DNA of 64,000 nucleotides from ASV31 sp965229765 (GTDB taxonomy: Bacteria; Pseudomonadota; Alphaproteobacteria; Rhodobacterales; Rhodobacteraceae), in assembly GCA_965229765.1 (NCBI GenBank), contig CBDDJT010000002.1, positions 992,001-1,056,000 on the forward strand, given 5' to 3'. The notes beneath the pieces were generated by a model. The model did not search any database and was not told where the DNA came from. It saw only the letters and a list, made by a program, of their open reading frames with translations. Positions 8,633 to 17,103 of this stretch are shown here, piece by piece. A program made the position numbers and the translations under genes. Position 1 is the first letter of the stretch. Each line of letters opens with the position of its first letter.

Positions 8633-8934
8633 CCCGGGACGAGCTTTCCTTTCTGCCCGAGCGCGCCAGCACGGACACGCTGGCGCAGCTGGTGATGGAC
8701 CTTGGCGCACAGCTGCATATGGAACGGCAGGCGCGGCTGGCCTTGCAAGAGGCGCTGGTGCGGCAGGGCGTGATCGGGGCCGAGGCGATCGACGCGCTGG
8801 CGGGCGACGCCGATTTCCTTGCGGGCGCGCGGGTCGAGCTTGACCGCTCGATGGCGCGGCTGATGCGGATCATGACCGAGGCGGGCGACAGGTTCGGCCC
8901 GCTGCGCGCCGAGGCGCCGGAACAGGAGGGCTAG
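8629..8934 (+). CDS. Small helical protein paired with methyltransferase 2
   Basis: A protein of 101 residues beginning MTRDELSFLPE, with its ATG at 8629 overlapping the TGA at 8630-8632 of the methyltransferase. Residues 17-45 and 60-90 look like amphipathic helices rich in Leu, Ala, Glu and Arg. No known family was recognised. Position, size range, MTR start and ATGA coupling mirror the 84-residue gene after methyltransferase 1, although the sequences are not obviously alignable by eye. A dedicated partner subunit is the simplest inference. Confidence 0.7.
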   Translation: MTRDELSFLPERASTDTLAQLVMDLGAQLHMERQARLALQEALVRQGVIGAEAIDALAGDADFLAGARVELDRSMARLMRIMTEAGDRFGPLRAEAPEQEG

Positions 8935-8937
8935 GCG

Positions 8938-9768
8938 ATGGCGCGTCCCCGGATCGAGTTCATCCAGAACCAGGCCTTGGCATGGACGTCGGACCCGCTG
9001 GCGGCGGTGCGCCCCGGCGCAGAGGCGCGCGTGCTGTCGCGGGACGACGGGACCGGCGCGTGCTCGCTGGTCGTGCGCTATCCGCCGGGCTGGACCGCGC
9101 CGGCGGGCCAGCGGCTGGCCGCCGACGAGGAGCTTCTGGTGATCGAGGGGCGACTGGCCATCGGTGCGCGGGATCACGGCTACATGGGATACGCGCATTT
9201 GCCCGCCGGGTTCGAGCGGGGGGCGATGGCGGCACCCGAAGGGGCCGTGGTGGTCACGTTCTTCTCGGCAACGCCCGCACCCGCCGACGACACCACCCCC
9301 GCGCCGGAGCCCGCGCGGCTGGTCGAGGCGCTGGACGGCATGACCCTGCCCTATACCGGCAATTTCCACCCGGAGTTTCCGCCTGGCGCGGGGCGGCGGA
9401 TGCTTTACGAGGACCCCGAGACGAAGGACCAGACCTGGCTTCTGGGCACGATGGGGCTGCGCTGGGCGGAACGGGCCGAAACGCATCCGGTGGTCGAGGA
9501 AATGTTCCTGATCGCGGGAGAGGTGCATGGCAACCTCGGGATCATGCGGCCCGGCGCCTATTTCTGGCGCCCGCCGCTGGTGCCGCACGGGCCCTATGGC
9601 AGCCTGACGGGCAATATTTACCTGTTCCGGACCAAGGGGGGGCCGCTGTCGACGGAATACCGCGACGCAGAGACGCCGTTCCACTGGTGGCCCGAACACG
9701 CGCCGGTGCTGCCGCCGGAGTTGTCGGCCTTTGCCGGTCCCGCCGACCCCGCGGTGCGGCCATGGTGA
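8938..9768 (+). CDS. Cupin-domain protein (probable bicupin)
   Basis: A protein of 276 residues. The first half holds a cupin-like stretch around EELLVIEGRLAIG. The second holds HPVVEEMFLIAGEVHG followed by PGAYFWRPPLVPHGPYG, where the His/Glu pattern suits a metal site. It resembles the ChrR/DUF4437-like cupins from memory, which can be enzymes or sensors. It sits 3 nt after the small gene and overlaps the hydrolase start. A catabolic dioxygenase or isomerase role is possible but not shown. Confidence 0.65.
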   Translation: MARPRIEFIQNQALAWTSDPLAAVRPGAEARVLSRDDGTGACSLVVRYPPGWTAPAGQRLAADEELLVIEGRLAIGARDHGYMGYAHLPAGFERGAMAAPEGAVVVTFFSATPAPADDTTPAPEPARLVEALDGMTLPYTGNFHPEFPPGAGRRMLYEDPETKDQTWLLGTMGLRWAERAETHPVVEEMFLIAGEVHGNLGIMRPGAYFWRPPLVPHGPYGSLTGNIYLFRTKGGPLSTEYRDAETPFHWWPEHAPVLPPELSAFAGPADPAVRPW

Positions 9769-10616
9769 CGCCGCCCCGCATCCTGCGCCGTTTTGCCGAC
9801 CTGCCCGACGGGCAGATGCACTATCGCGAGGCCGGGCGCGACAGGCCGGGCACGCCGCTGATCCTTCTGCATCAGGCGTCGGGCGGGTCGCGGATGATGG
9901 TGCCGCTTATGCGGGTGATCGGCGCGCATCGCCCCGTGATCGCGCCGGACCTGCCCGGCAACGGCGACAGCGACGCGATGGCCGACCCCGAACCGACGAT
10001 GGCGGATTACGCCGCCGACCTTGCGCTGTTCCTTGACCAGCTGGGGCTGGAGCGGGTGGCGGTCTACGGGTTTCACGCGGGCGCTTCGGTCGCGGCGGAA
10101 CTGGCGGTGGCGCGGCCAGAGGCGACGGCGGCGGTGATCCTCGATTCGATGGGGCTATACGACCTTGCCGAGGCCGAGGCCTTCGCCAACGCCTATATCC
10201 CGACGATCGAGCGGCATCCGCATGGCACGCACCTGGTGCAGGTCTGGCACTATGTCCGCGACACCTACCTGTTCTGGCCGTGGTTCCGCACCGATGCGGA
10301 AGGCACGCGGGGCGTGGGCCTGCCGCCCCTGGAAGAAATGCACGACAAGGTGCTGGAAGTGCTGAAGGCGATGGACAGTTTCGGCGCCTATTACCGGGCG
10401 GCCTTTCTGCACGACAAGCGTGCGGTTCTGCCGGGCATCACCGCGCCGACGCTGGTCACGGCCGGGCGCGACAACAGCCAGGCCGGGCATGTCGACGCGC
10501 TGGCGGCGCTGGTGCCGGGGGCCGAGACGCTGTTGACCGATGGGATCTACCAGCCTGCGGACGCCGAAAGGACGGCGGACGCGCTGGCGGGCTGGCTCGA
10601 CCGGGTGCTGTCCTAG
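9762..10616 (+). CDS. Alpha/beta hydrolase-fold protein with a non-canonical nucleophile elbow
   Basis: A protein of 284 residues from the ATG at 9762 (GTG at 9765 is an alternative that overlaps the cupin TGA). The fold is clear: LILLHQASGGS as the oxyanion strand, APDLPGNGDS, and the elbow region VAVYGFHAGASVAAELA. The elbow reads G103-F-H-A-G, with His105 where the catalytic Ser of G-x-S-x-G belongs. The usual C-terminal catalytic His is also not evident near DGIYQPADAERT. It may be a lyase-like or non-hydrolytic member. Its stop interlocks with the convergent gene's stop at 10613. Confidence 0.75.
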   Translation: MVTPPRILRRFADLPDGQMHYREAGRDRPGTPLILLHQASGGSRMMVPLMRVIGAHRPVIAPDLPGNGDSDAMADPEPTMADYAADLALFLDQLGLERVAVYGFHAGASVAAELAVARPEATAAVILDSMGLYDLAEAEAFANAYIPTIERHPHGTHLVQVWHYVRDTYLFWPWFRTDAEGTRGVGLPPLEEMHDKVLEVLKAMDSFGAYYRAAFLHDKRAVLPGITAPTLVTAGRDNSQAGHVDALAALVPGAETLLTDGIYQPADAERTADALAGWLDRVLS

Positions 10617-11401
10617 GCCGGGGCGCCCGGACGCGGGAAGAGGGCGTCGAAGCGCGGGGCCCAATGGTCGCCGTCCAGCCAGCCCTGAAGCCCGCCATCG
10701 TCCAGCGCGTCCCAGCGGCGCGCCTGCACCGCCGCCCAGGCCAGCGCGAGGTTGCAGGACAGCGCCGGGGCCAGCCCCTCGGCCCGTCCGGCGAGGATCG
10801 GCGCAAGCGTGGCCATGCCGGTGCCCAGCATCAGGATGGCGTCCGCCCCGCTGCCCGACAGGTCGCGGTAAGAAGCCAGCACAGCCTCTCCGGCCATGGC
10901 GTAGATCGGGTGGAACTTGGCGCTTTCCAGCGCCGGGCCGGTCTTGGCGATCACCTGAAATCCGTGCCCTTCCCAGTAGGGCGTGGAATGGGCGTTCAGG
11001 CTTTCGGGATAGGGGGTCAGAAGCGCGATGCGCCGCGCGCCCATCGCGCGCAGCATGGCAACAGAGGCCAGCGCGGCGGTGACGAAGGGCACCCCGCGCG
11101 CCGCCTCGACCTCGTCCACGATGCGGGCCTCGGCCTCGGCCCCGATCAGGTAGGACGCGCCGGTGCAGGCCGCCGCGATGGCGTTGACCGGTGCGTTCGC
11201 GAAGCGCGCGGCGGTGCTGCCGAACTGGGTGGTATAATCGACCAGGCGCTCCTCTATCGTGCCCTTGCCGGACACGAGCCGCGCGTTGATGAGCGACCAG
11301 CCCGGCGGCAGCAGCGCCCAGAACTCGGGCTCTACCGTGGTGTTGGCCTGCGGGGTCAGGACGCCCAGAAGCCCGGCCGCGCCGTAGTCGGTCAGTTCCA
11401 T
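10613..11401 (-). CDS. Asp/Glu racemase / maleate isomerase superfamily protein with one catalytic Cys
   Basis: A protein of 262 residues. The N-terminus (GAAGLLGVLTPQANTTVEPE) is typical of the maleate isomerase / arylmalonate decarboxylase branch. C79 in AACTGASY is the first of the two family cysteines. At the second site the sequence reads LMLGTGMATL (about 190-199), with Gly where Cys is expected. Classical racemases and maleate isomerases use both cysteines; arylmalonate decarboxylase keeps only the second. The reaction is therefore uncertain. It is the last gene of the minus-strand unit that carries the TRAP transporter, ALDH and monooxygenase. Confidence 0.75.
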   Translation of the reverse strand: MELTDYGAAGLLGVLTPQANTTVEPEFWALLPPGWSLINARLVSGKGTIEERLVDYTTQFGSTAARFANAPVNAIAAACTGASYLIGAEAEARIVDEVEAARGVPFVTAALASVAMLRAMGARRIALLTPYPESLNAHSTPYWEGHGFQVIAKTGPALESAKFHPIYAMAGEAVLASYRDLSGSGADAILMLGTGMATLAPILAGRAEGLAPALSCNLALAWAAVQARRWDALDDGGLQGWLDGDHWAPRFDALFPRPGAPA

Positions 11402-11402
11402 G

Positions 11403-12716
11403 TCAGAGCCACCCCAGTTGCGCCGGCAGCCAGAGGCTGAGCGGCGGGAACAGGACCAGCACGATCAGACGCGCGAGATCGGCGAAGACGAAGGGCACCA
11501 CGCCCCGGAAGATGGTGCCAAGCGGCAGGTCCTTGGCCATGCCGTGCAGCACGAAGACGTTGATCCCGATGGGGGGCGTTATCATGCCAAGCTCGATCAC
11601 CACGACGTTGACCACGCCCCACCAGATCGGATCGTAGCCGAGCCCCGTCACCAGCGGATAGACGAAGGGCAGCGTCAGGACCATGGCCGCGATGGTGTCG
11701 AAGATCGAGCCGAGGATCAGGTAGAACACCATCAGAAGCGCGATGACCATCAGGGGCGGCAGGCCCAGCGACTCGATCCAGGCCACCGTGGCGGCGGGCA
11801 GGCCCGAGAGCGTCGCGAAGTAGGAAAACACCGAGGCGCCGATGATGATGATGAAGATCAGCCCGGTGTTCGACGCCGTGTCGCCGAGGCAGGAGAGGAA
11901 ATTCAGGCGTGACAGCCGCCGCCGGAACAGCGCGAGCAGAAGCGCGACAGAGGCGCCGACCGCAGCGGCCTCGTTCACCGTGAAGACGCCAGAGTAGATC
12001 CCGCCCGACACGATGAAGGCCAGCAGCACCACCGCCCAGCTGGACCGCGCGACGCGCCGCCTTTCGGTCCAGGTGGCGCGTTCCGCCCGGGGGGCGACGG
12101 CCGGGTTCAGGCGCACGACGATAGCCACCGAGACGAAGTAGAACACCACGGCCAGCAATCCCGGCACCACAGCCGCAAGGAACAGGGTGATGATCGAGTT
12201 CTCGGTCAGGATGGCATAGAGGATCATCACCACCGAAGGCGGGATGATCATACCCAGCGTCCCGCCAGAGGCGATCGCCCCCGCCGCCAGCGACTTGGCA
12301 TAGCCGCGTTCCAGCATCTGCGGCAGGGCGATGCGGGCCATTGTCGCCGCGGTGGCGACCGAGGATCCGCAGACCGCGCCGAACCCGGCACAGGCCCCGA
12401 TGGTGGCAAAGATCAGGCCGCCGCGCCGGTGGCCGAGAAAGACATAGGCCAGCCGGTACAACTCGTCCGACAGGCCGCCCAGATGTGCGAGGTTGCCCAT
12501 CAGCAGGAACAGGGCGATCACCGCCAGCCCCTCGGCCGCCATGGCGGCGGAGGGTTCCGTCGCCAGCAGGGTCAGCGCCGGGCCGAAGCCGATGATGAGC
12601 CCGGTGCCCACCACGCCGACCACGCCCATGGCGATGCCGACGGGCACCTGAAGGAGGATCAGCACGAACATCGCGCCAAGCCCGAGAAGCCCGGTTGTCA
12701 GGGGATCGGCGACCAT
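11403..12716 (-). CDS. dctM: TRAP transporter large permease, DctM type
   Basis: A protein of 437 residues, very hydrophobic with about 12 membrane segments, of normal DctM length. Typical stretches are IALPQMLERGYAKSLAAGAIASGGTLGMIIPPS near the middle and EAAAVGASVALLLAL. It forms the Na+-driven channel with the small permease and the periplasmic binding protein encoded just upstream. The start follows directly on the DctQ stop (12717), so the two are coupled. Confidence 0.93.
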   Translation of the reverse strand: MVADPLTTGLLGLGAMFVLILLQVPVGIAMGVVGVVGTGLIIGFGPALTLLATEPSAAMAAEGLAVIALFLLMGNLAHLGGLSDELYRLAYVFLGHRRGGLIFATIGACAGFGAVCGSSVATAATMARIALPQMLERGYAKSLAAGAIASGGTLGMIIPPSVVMILYAILTENSIITLFLAAVVPGLLAVVFYFVSVAIVVRLNPAVAPRAERATWTERRRVARSSWAVVLLAFIVSGGIYSGVFTVNEAAAVGASVALLLALFRRRLSRLNFLSCLGDTASNTGLIFIIIIGASVFSYFATLSGLPAATVAWIESLGLPPLMVIALLMVFYLILGSIFDTIAAMVLTLPFVYPLVTGLGYDPIWWGVVNVVVIELGMITPPIGINVFVLHGMAKDLPLGTIFRGVVPFVFADLARLIVLVLFPPLSLWLPAQLGWL

Positions 12717-13274
12717 TCAGGCGGCCTCGCTCAGGGTTTCAAGCTCGGAATGGGCGAGCGCCTCGTGCGCGGCGGGCTCTCCGGTGAAAGCTGCGCGCAG
12801 CCATGCAAGCGCGACATAGGCCTGCACCGGCACGCAGGCCGCCATGATCGCCGTGGTGGCCCACCACCAGGGTTCAAGCGGGATGCCGATGGTGCGGGTG
12901 GTGCGCCCGGCATCGCCGAACTGCACGGTCATCCGCACGAACTGCCATGCGAGGATGACGAAGAAGGCCAGCACGATAAGCGCGGCCAGCGCCTCCATCG
13001 CCGCGTTGGCGCGCGGGCCGGCGAGCTTGCCGATCACGCGCACCGTCACGTTTGTCTGGCGCAGGAGGCCCGCGGGGAAACAGCTTGCGATGACGACGGG
13101 ATAGACGACCTCGCCATAGTCGCGGAAGCCGTGGATGCGCGGCGCGCCGATCCAGCGCGCCGTGCCGTCATAGAAGATCAGGAAGGCCACCGCGACCAGC
13201 CCGGCAAAGCCGATCAGCGCCACCGTCTGGGTGATGCGGTCGATCCGAAGGGCGGTCGCGGCGCGGTCCATCAC
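12717..13274 (-). CDS. dctQ: TRAP transporter small permease, DctQ type
   Basis: A protein of 185 residues with four hydrophobic segments. The second loop holds RQTNVTVRVIGKLAGPRANAAMEALAAL, the conserved DctQ region. The start overlaps the stop of the binding protein by 4 nt. Membrane partner of DctM. Confidence 0.88.
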   Translation of the reverse strand: MMDRAATALRIDRITQTVALIGFAGLVAVAFLIFYDGTARWIGAPRIHGFRDYGEVVYPVVIASCFPAGLLRQTNVTVRVIGKLAGPRANAAMEALAALIVLAFFVILAWQFVRMTVQFGDAGRTTRTIGIPLEPWWWATTAIMAACVPVQAYVALAWLRAAFTGEPAAHEALAHSELETLSEAA

Positions 13275-14278
13275 ATGGACCCACGCATGTCCTTGAGCGC
13301 GGCGACCGCGGCGTCATAGACCGCCTGGCCGTTCGGGGTCGCGTCGATCCAGGCCTGGTGCACGGCCTGGGCCTGTTCCGCCCAGGCGGCGAGCTGATCG
13401 TCGGAGTATTCGACGATCTCGATGCGGCCTTCCTCGATCACCTTGGCGCGGATGTCGTTGCCGATGTCGGTGTAGGCGGAACCGCCCATCTCGGCCATCG
13501 CAAGACCGCCGTGCATCATCATCTTTTCCTGCGCCTCGGCGGGCAGCGCGTCCCACTTGGACTGGTTCATCAGGAGCAGGAAGGGGATCGCACCCGCCGC
13601 AATGGCGTGGGCCTGATCGACCAGCGGCAGGGACTTGAAGGTGTTCATGCCGGTCCAGCCCTGCACCGCGCCGTCCAGCGTGCCACGGTTCAGCGCCTCG
13701 TTCATCTCGGCCGAGGACAGCGTCTCGCTGGCCGCGCCAAGGCTTTCGAGCCAGGAGGCATGGATGCCGCCGACGGCACGGATCTTCTTGTTGTCGAGAC
13801 CGGAGAGGTCGTCGATCTTCGTCTTCATGAAAAGCGCGTTGGGTTCGGCCGCGAAGAAGCCGACAACGTGGACCCCGTCAAAGCCTGTCAGAAGCCCCTG
13901 TTCGTGCAGTTTCCAGCCCACGACGCTGGCCTCTTCGGCGGTGTGGAACAGGAACGGAAGCTCGAACACGCCCATTTCGGGGAACTGCCCGGCGGTGTAG
14001 CTGGGCAGCACCCAGCTGATATCCATGATACCGTTGCGCACCAGTTCGAACTGCTTGAACGGGTCCTTGCCCAGCGTGCCGCCCCAGAAGCCCTGCAGCT
14101 TGACGCTGTCGGTGTCGGCGGCGACCGCCTCCATCCATGGCTTGATGACGCGGGCGACGCCCACGGACTGTTCGGGCACGAAGGTGCCCACCTTGACCAG
14201 ATCCTGTGCCGCGACAGGTGCGGCTGCGAGCCCGCCGGCCAGCGCCAGTCCGGCCAGCGCCGTTCTCAGATGTTTCAT
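13271..14278 (-). CDS. dctP: TRAP transporter solute-binding protein, DctP type
   Basis: A protein of 335 residues with a Sec signal peptide (MKHLRTALAGLALAGGLAAAPVAAQ, cleavage near residue 25). It keeps the DctP features: a KIRAVGGIHASWLESLGA strand and the downstream TLDGAVQGWTGMNTFK region that positions the carboxylate-binding Arg and selector residues. Such proteins usually bind organic acids. A start codon with AGGTCG upstream follows the ALDH gene at short distance, so it is part of the same operon. Confidence 0.9.
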   Translation of the reverse strand: MKHLRTALAGLALAGGLAAAPVAAQDLVKVGTFVPEQSVGVARVIKPWMEAVAADTDSVKLQGFWGGTLGKDPFKQFELVRNGIMDISWVLPSYTAGQFPEMGVFELPFLFHTAEEASVVGWKLHEQGLLTGFDGVHVVGFFAAEPNALFMKTKIDDLSGLDNKKIRAVGGIHASWLESLGAASETLSSAEMNEALNRGTLDGAVQGWTGMNTFKSLPLVDQAHAIAAGAIPFLLLMNQSKWDALPAEAQEKMMMHGGLAMAEMGGSAYTDIGNDIRAKVIEEGRIEIVEYSDDQLAAWAEQAQAVHQAWIDATPNGQAVYDAAVAALKDMRGSM

Positions 14279-14299
14279 GTCGACCTCCGTGTTGGCCCC

Positions 14300-15799
14300 T
14301 TAGTCCTTGTTCGTCCCAAGCCGGCGCAGGGGCGGCGGTACGGTCGGGATAGTGACAGTGCGTTCTTCGGTGTAGAAAGCCTCGCACGAGGCACCGCCCT
14401 CGCGGCCCACGCCCGAGGCGCCGAAGCCGCCGAAGGGCGCGCGCAATTCGCGCATCATCGGCGTGTTGACCCAGACGACGCCCGAGCGCATCGCCTCTGT
14501 CATCTGCATGACGGTGGGCAGGTGATCGGACCAGACATAGGACACCAGCCCGAATTCGGTGTCGTTGGCGATGGCGGCGGCCTCTTCGGCGGTGTCGAAG
14601 GGCAGGAAGGTGGCGAAGGGCCCGAAGACCTCTCGCTGGGCGACATCGGCGGCGTTCGAGGGCACCCGCACCGCGGTGGGAGCAACGAAATAGCCGTCGC
14701 CCAGATCGTCGCGGCGGTGTCCGCCCGTCAGCAGGTCGCCGCCGTCGCCGCGCGCCGTCTCGACAAAGCCCAACACGCGGTTCATGTGCGGCAGCGAGGC
14801 GAGCGGCCCGATTTCCGTCGTGTCGTCCAGCGGGTCGCCGACGCGGATCTGTTCGGCCCGTTCGACGAAGCGGCCGACGAAATCGTCGAAGATCGACCGC
14901 TCGACAAGGATGCGGGAGCCGGCGAGGCATTGCTGCCCGTTGTTCGAGAAGATGCCGATCAGGGCACCGTCAAGCGCCCTTTCCTGATCGGCCGACGCGA
15001 AGATGACATTGGCCGACTTGCCGCCCAGTTCCATCGTGCAGGGCACCAGGTTGCGGCCCGCCGCGGACATGATCGAGCGGCCCGTTTCCGTCCCGCCGGT
15101 GAAGCTGACCAGATCGACGCGCGGATCGGCGACCAGCGCCGCCCCGGTCACCGGGCCGCGCCCGTTGACGAGGTTCAGCACGCCCTCGGGCAGCACCTCC
15201 TGCATCAGTTCGACAAGGCGGGCCAGCGCAAGCGGCGTCTGTTCGGAAGGTTTCAGGACGCAGGTGTTGCCGAAGGCCAGCGCGGCGGCCAGCTTCATCG
15301 TCGCCAGCGCCACGGGCGCGTTCCACGGCGCGATCAGCGCGGCCACGCCCACCGGCACGCGGGACACCGTGGTCATGTAGCCCGGCGTCTGGTCATAGCG
15401 CTGCCCGGCGGACTGGCTGATGTATTCGGCGAAGAAGCGGAAGTTGTAGGCCGCCCGTTCGATGTGGCGGGCCCGCAATTCCTTCAGCACAAGCCCCGTG
15501 GTGGCGCATTCCAGCCGCGCGAGTTCATCTGAATGGTCGAGGATGATCTGGCGGCAGCGGTCCAGCACCTCGATCCGCTGCGTCAGGGTCAGCCGCGCCC
15601 ATGGCCCCTTGTCGAAGGCCTTGCGTGCCGCTGCGACGGCGGCGGCGACGGCATCCGGCCCGTCCTCGACCAGCGAGGAGACCTGCGCGCCGGTCGCGGG
15701 ATAGTAGACCGGAAGGTCCGGCCCCCCGCCGGCGCTGGGTGCCCCGGCGACAAGACCCGTCACGCGGGCGGGCGGTTCTATGGGCAACTGAAAGGTCAT
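14300..15799 (-). CDS. NAD(P)-dependent aldehyde dehydrogenase
   Basis: A protein of 499 residues, full length for the ALDH superfamily. The general base is E257 in TMELGGKSANVIF and the nucleophile is C291 in NNGQQCLAGSRI; the coenzyme-binding stretch is FTGGTETG at 233-240. Closest in style to betaine/hydroxymuconic-semialdehyde dehydrogenases, though substrate cannot be assigned. It overlaps the monooxygenase stop by 4 nt at 15796, so an oxygenation product may pass on to oxidation by this enzyme. Confidence 0.9.
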   Translation of the reverse strand: MTFQLPIEPPARVTGLVAGAPSAGGGPDLPVYYPATGAQVSSLVEDGPDAVAAAVAAARKAFDKGPWARLTLTQRIEVLDRCRQIILDHSDELARLECATTGLVLKELRARHIERAAYNFRFFAEYISQSAGQRYDQTPGYMTTVSRVPVGVAALIAPWNAPVALATMKLAAALAFGNTCVLKPSEQTPLALARLVELMQEVLPEGVLNLVNGRGPVTGAALVADPRVDLVSFTGGTETGRSIMSAAGRNLVPCTMELGGKSANVIFASADQERALDGALIGIFSNNGQQCLAGSRILVERSIFDDFVGRFVERAEQIRVGDPLDDTTEIGPLASLPHMNRVLGFVETARGDGGDLLTGGHRRDDLGDGYFVAPTAVRVPSNAADVAQREVFGPFATFLPFDTAEEAAAIANDTEFGLVSYVWSDHLPTVMQMTEAMRSGVVWVNTPMMRELRAPFGGFGASGVGREGGASCEAFYTEERTVTIPTVPPPLRRLGTNKD

Positions 15800-16986
15800 T
15801 CCGCGGCCTCCTGCGCCAGCGAGCGCGCCCGGCGCAGACCCTCGATCATCGAGGATCGCAGCAGGAACTCGCGCGCTTTCGCCGGATCGGCGGCGATTGC
15901 CTGAAGCCGGGCGAGGTGCGCCGCACGTTCCTGCGGGTCGGTGGCGTTCATGCGGGCGCGGTTGGCGTCGGCCTGCGCGACGATGTCGTCGCGCGCGATG
16001 GGGCGGCGCGTGCGTTCGTAGCCGTCCAGGATGTCCGGCGCGGCACCCTGCGCCACCTCGATGATCCGGTCCGCAAGGTCCCAGGCGTCATGCACGCCGC
16101 CGTTCATGCCCATTCCTCCCTTGGGGCTGTTCAGATGGGCCGCGTCCCCGGCGATGAACATGCGCCCGCGCCGGTAGCTGGACGCGACGCGCCGGTGCAC
16201 GCGGTAGATCCGCTTTTCGATGATCTCCATGTCCTCGGCAGCGGGCACCACGGCCTGCGTCTGGGCGAGAATCGAGGCGTCCGACAGGGCGTCCTCGGGG
16301 GTCTGGCCATCCTGGGGGTGAAGCGAGATACGCCACAGGTCGGGCAGGCGCAGAAGCGAATAGGTCCCGCCCGGTTTCCAGATGTAATTGACCCCCGACA
16401 GCCCCTGAAGGTAGTCTTCGAAGGGAAAGCGTGTGGTCACGAGGATGGTGTTTTCCGGATAGGTCGAGCCCTCCCACCCGGCGCCGATCGCATCGCGCAC
16501 GACGCTGCGCGCGCCGTCACAGCCAACGATGAGGCTGCCTGTCACGGTCTCGCCGCCGACGGTCAACTGCACGCCATCCGGCGTCTCGGCCACCGCCGTC
16601 ACCTCGCTTTCGAACTGCACCATCCCCGCCGGCAGGCGGCGATGAAGCGCGCGGCTGAGTTCGGCCTGACGGCATTGCAGCCGGTAGGGATGCGCGGTGT
16701 CGTCCTTCAGGACCGCAAGGTCGAATTCCGCCCGCTCGCCCGTGACATGCATCCGGATCTGCCATGTGGGCGTGATCCGCCCGCGTTCGATCAGTTCACC
16801 GGTGATGCCCGAGGCGTCGTACATGTCCAGCGTGGGGGGATGGAAGGTCGAGGCGCGCAACTGGTCGGGGATCTCGGCCTCGGCCTCGAACACCCGCACC
16901 GGCACGCCCGCCTGGGACAGCCGCCAGGCAAGGGTCAGTCCGACGGGTCCGCCGCCCACGATCAGTACAGGTTCTTTCATCTTCAT
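15796..16986 (-). CDS. FAD-dependent aromatic-ring-type monooxygenase
   Basis: A protein of 396 residues of the PHBH/UbiH fold group. FAD-binding GGGPVG is at 11-16, the DG motif is VGCDGARSVVR at about 154-164, and the GD motif is FIAGDAAHLNSPKGGMGMN at 277-295. The length suits single-component hydroxylases such as hydroxybenzoate or hydroxynicotinate monooxygenases. First gene of the minus-strand operon monooxygenase-ALDH-dctP-dctQ-dctM-racemase, divergent from the GntR gene. Confidence 0.87.
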   Translation of the reverse strand: MKMKEPVLIVGGGPVGLTLAWRLSQAGVPVRVFEAEAEIPDQLRASTFHPPTLDMYDASGITGELIERGRITPTWQIRMHVTGERAEFDLAVLKDDTAHPYRLQCRQAELSRALHRRLPAGMVQFESEVTAVAETPDGVQLTVGGETVTGSLIVGCDGARSVVRDAIGAGWEGSTYPENTILVTTRFPFEDYLQGLSGVNYIWKPGGTYSLLRLPDLWRISLHPQDGQTPEDALSDASILAQTQAVVPAAEDMEIIEKRIYRVHRRVASSYRRGRMFIAGDAAHLNSPKGGMGMNGGVHDAWDLADRIIEVAQGAAPDILDGYERTRRPIARDDIVAQADANRARMNATDPQERAAHLARLQAIAADPAKAREFLLRSSMIEGLRRARSLAQEAAE

Positions 16987-17046
16987 CCCCCGCGCAGCTC
17001 CCCTTTGCGCGCGGGCGCATCATGCGCGCCCTAGACGGCAACGTTA

Positions 17047-17056
17047 TGTAGTTATA
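17047..17056. promoter_or_regulatory. Candidate GntR operator in the monooxygenase/gntR divergent promoter
   Basis: TGTAGTTATA within an AT-rich tract (17043-17066). It matches 9 of 10 bases of TATAGTTATA, the reverse complement of the site at 2882-2891. It lies 47 nt upstream of the preferred GntR start, fitting autoregulation and control of the divergent monooxygenase operon. Confidence 0.5.
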
Positions 17057-17103
17057 ATAATATAGCAATGGCAAAAATGCCTCGGACTGCGGAGGAGCAC
17101 CGG

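Noticed and set aside
6362..8710. 782-codon antisense frame across the DppF and methyltransferase 2 genes
   Set aside because: High-GC shadow of confidently identified genes; Arg/Gly/His-rich translation without any family motif.
17068..17103. Upstream ATG as the GntR start
   Set aside because: It lies 11 nt from the candidate operator and has no Shine-Dalgarno, while the ATG at 17104 has GGAGGAG at ideal spacing.
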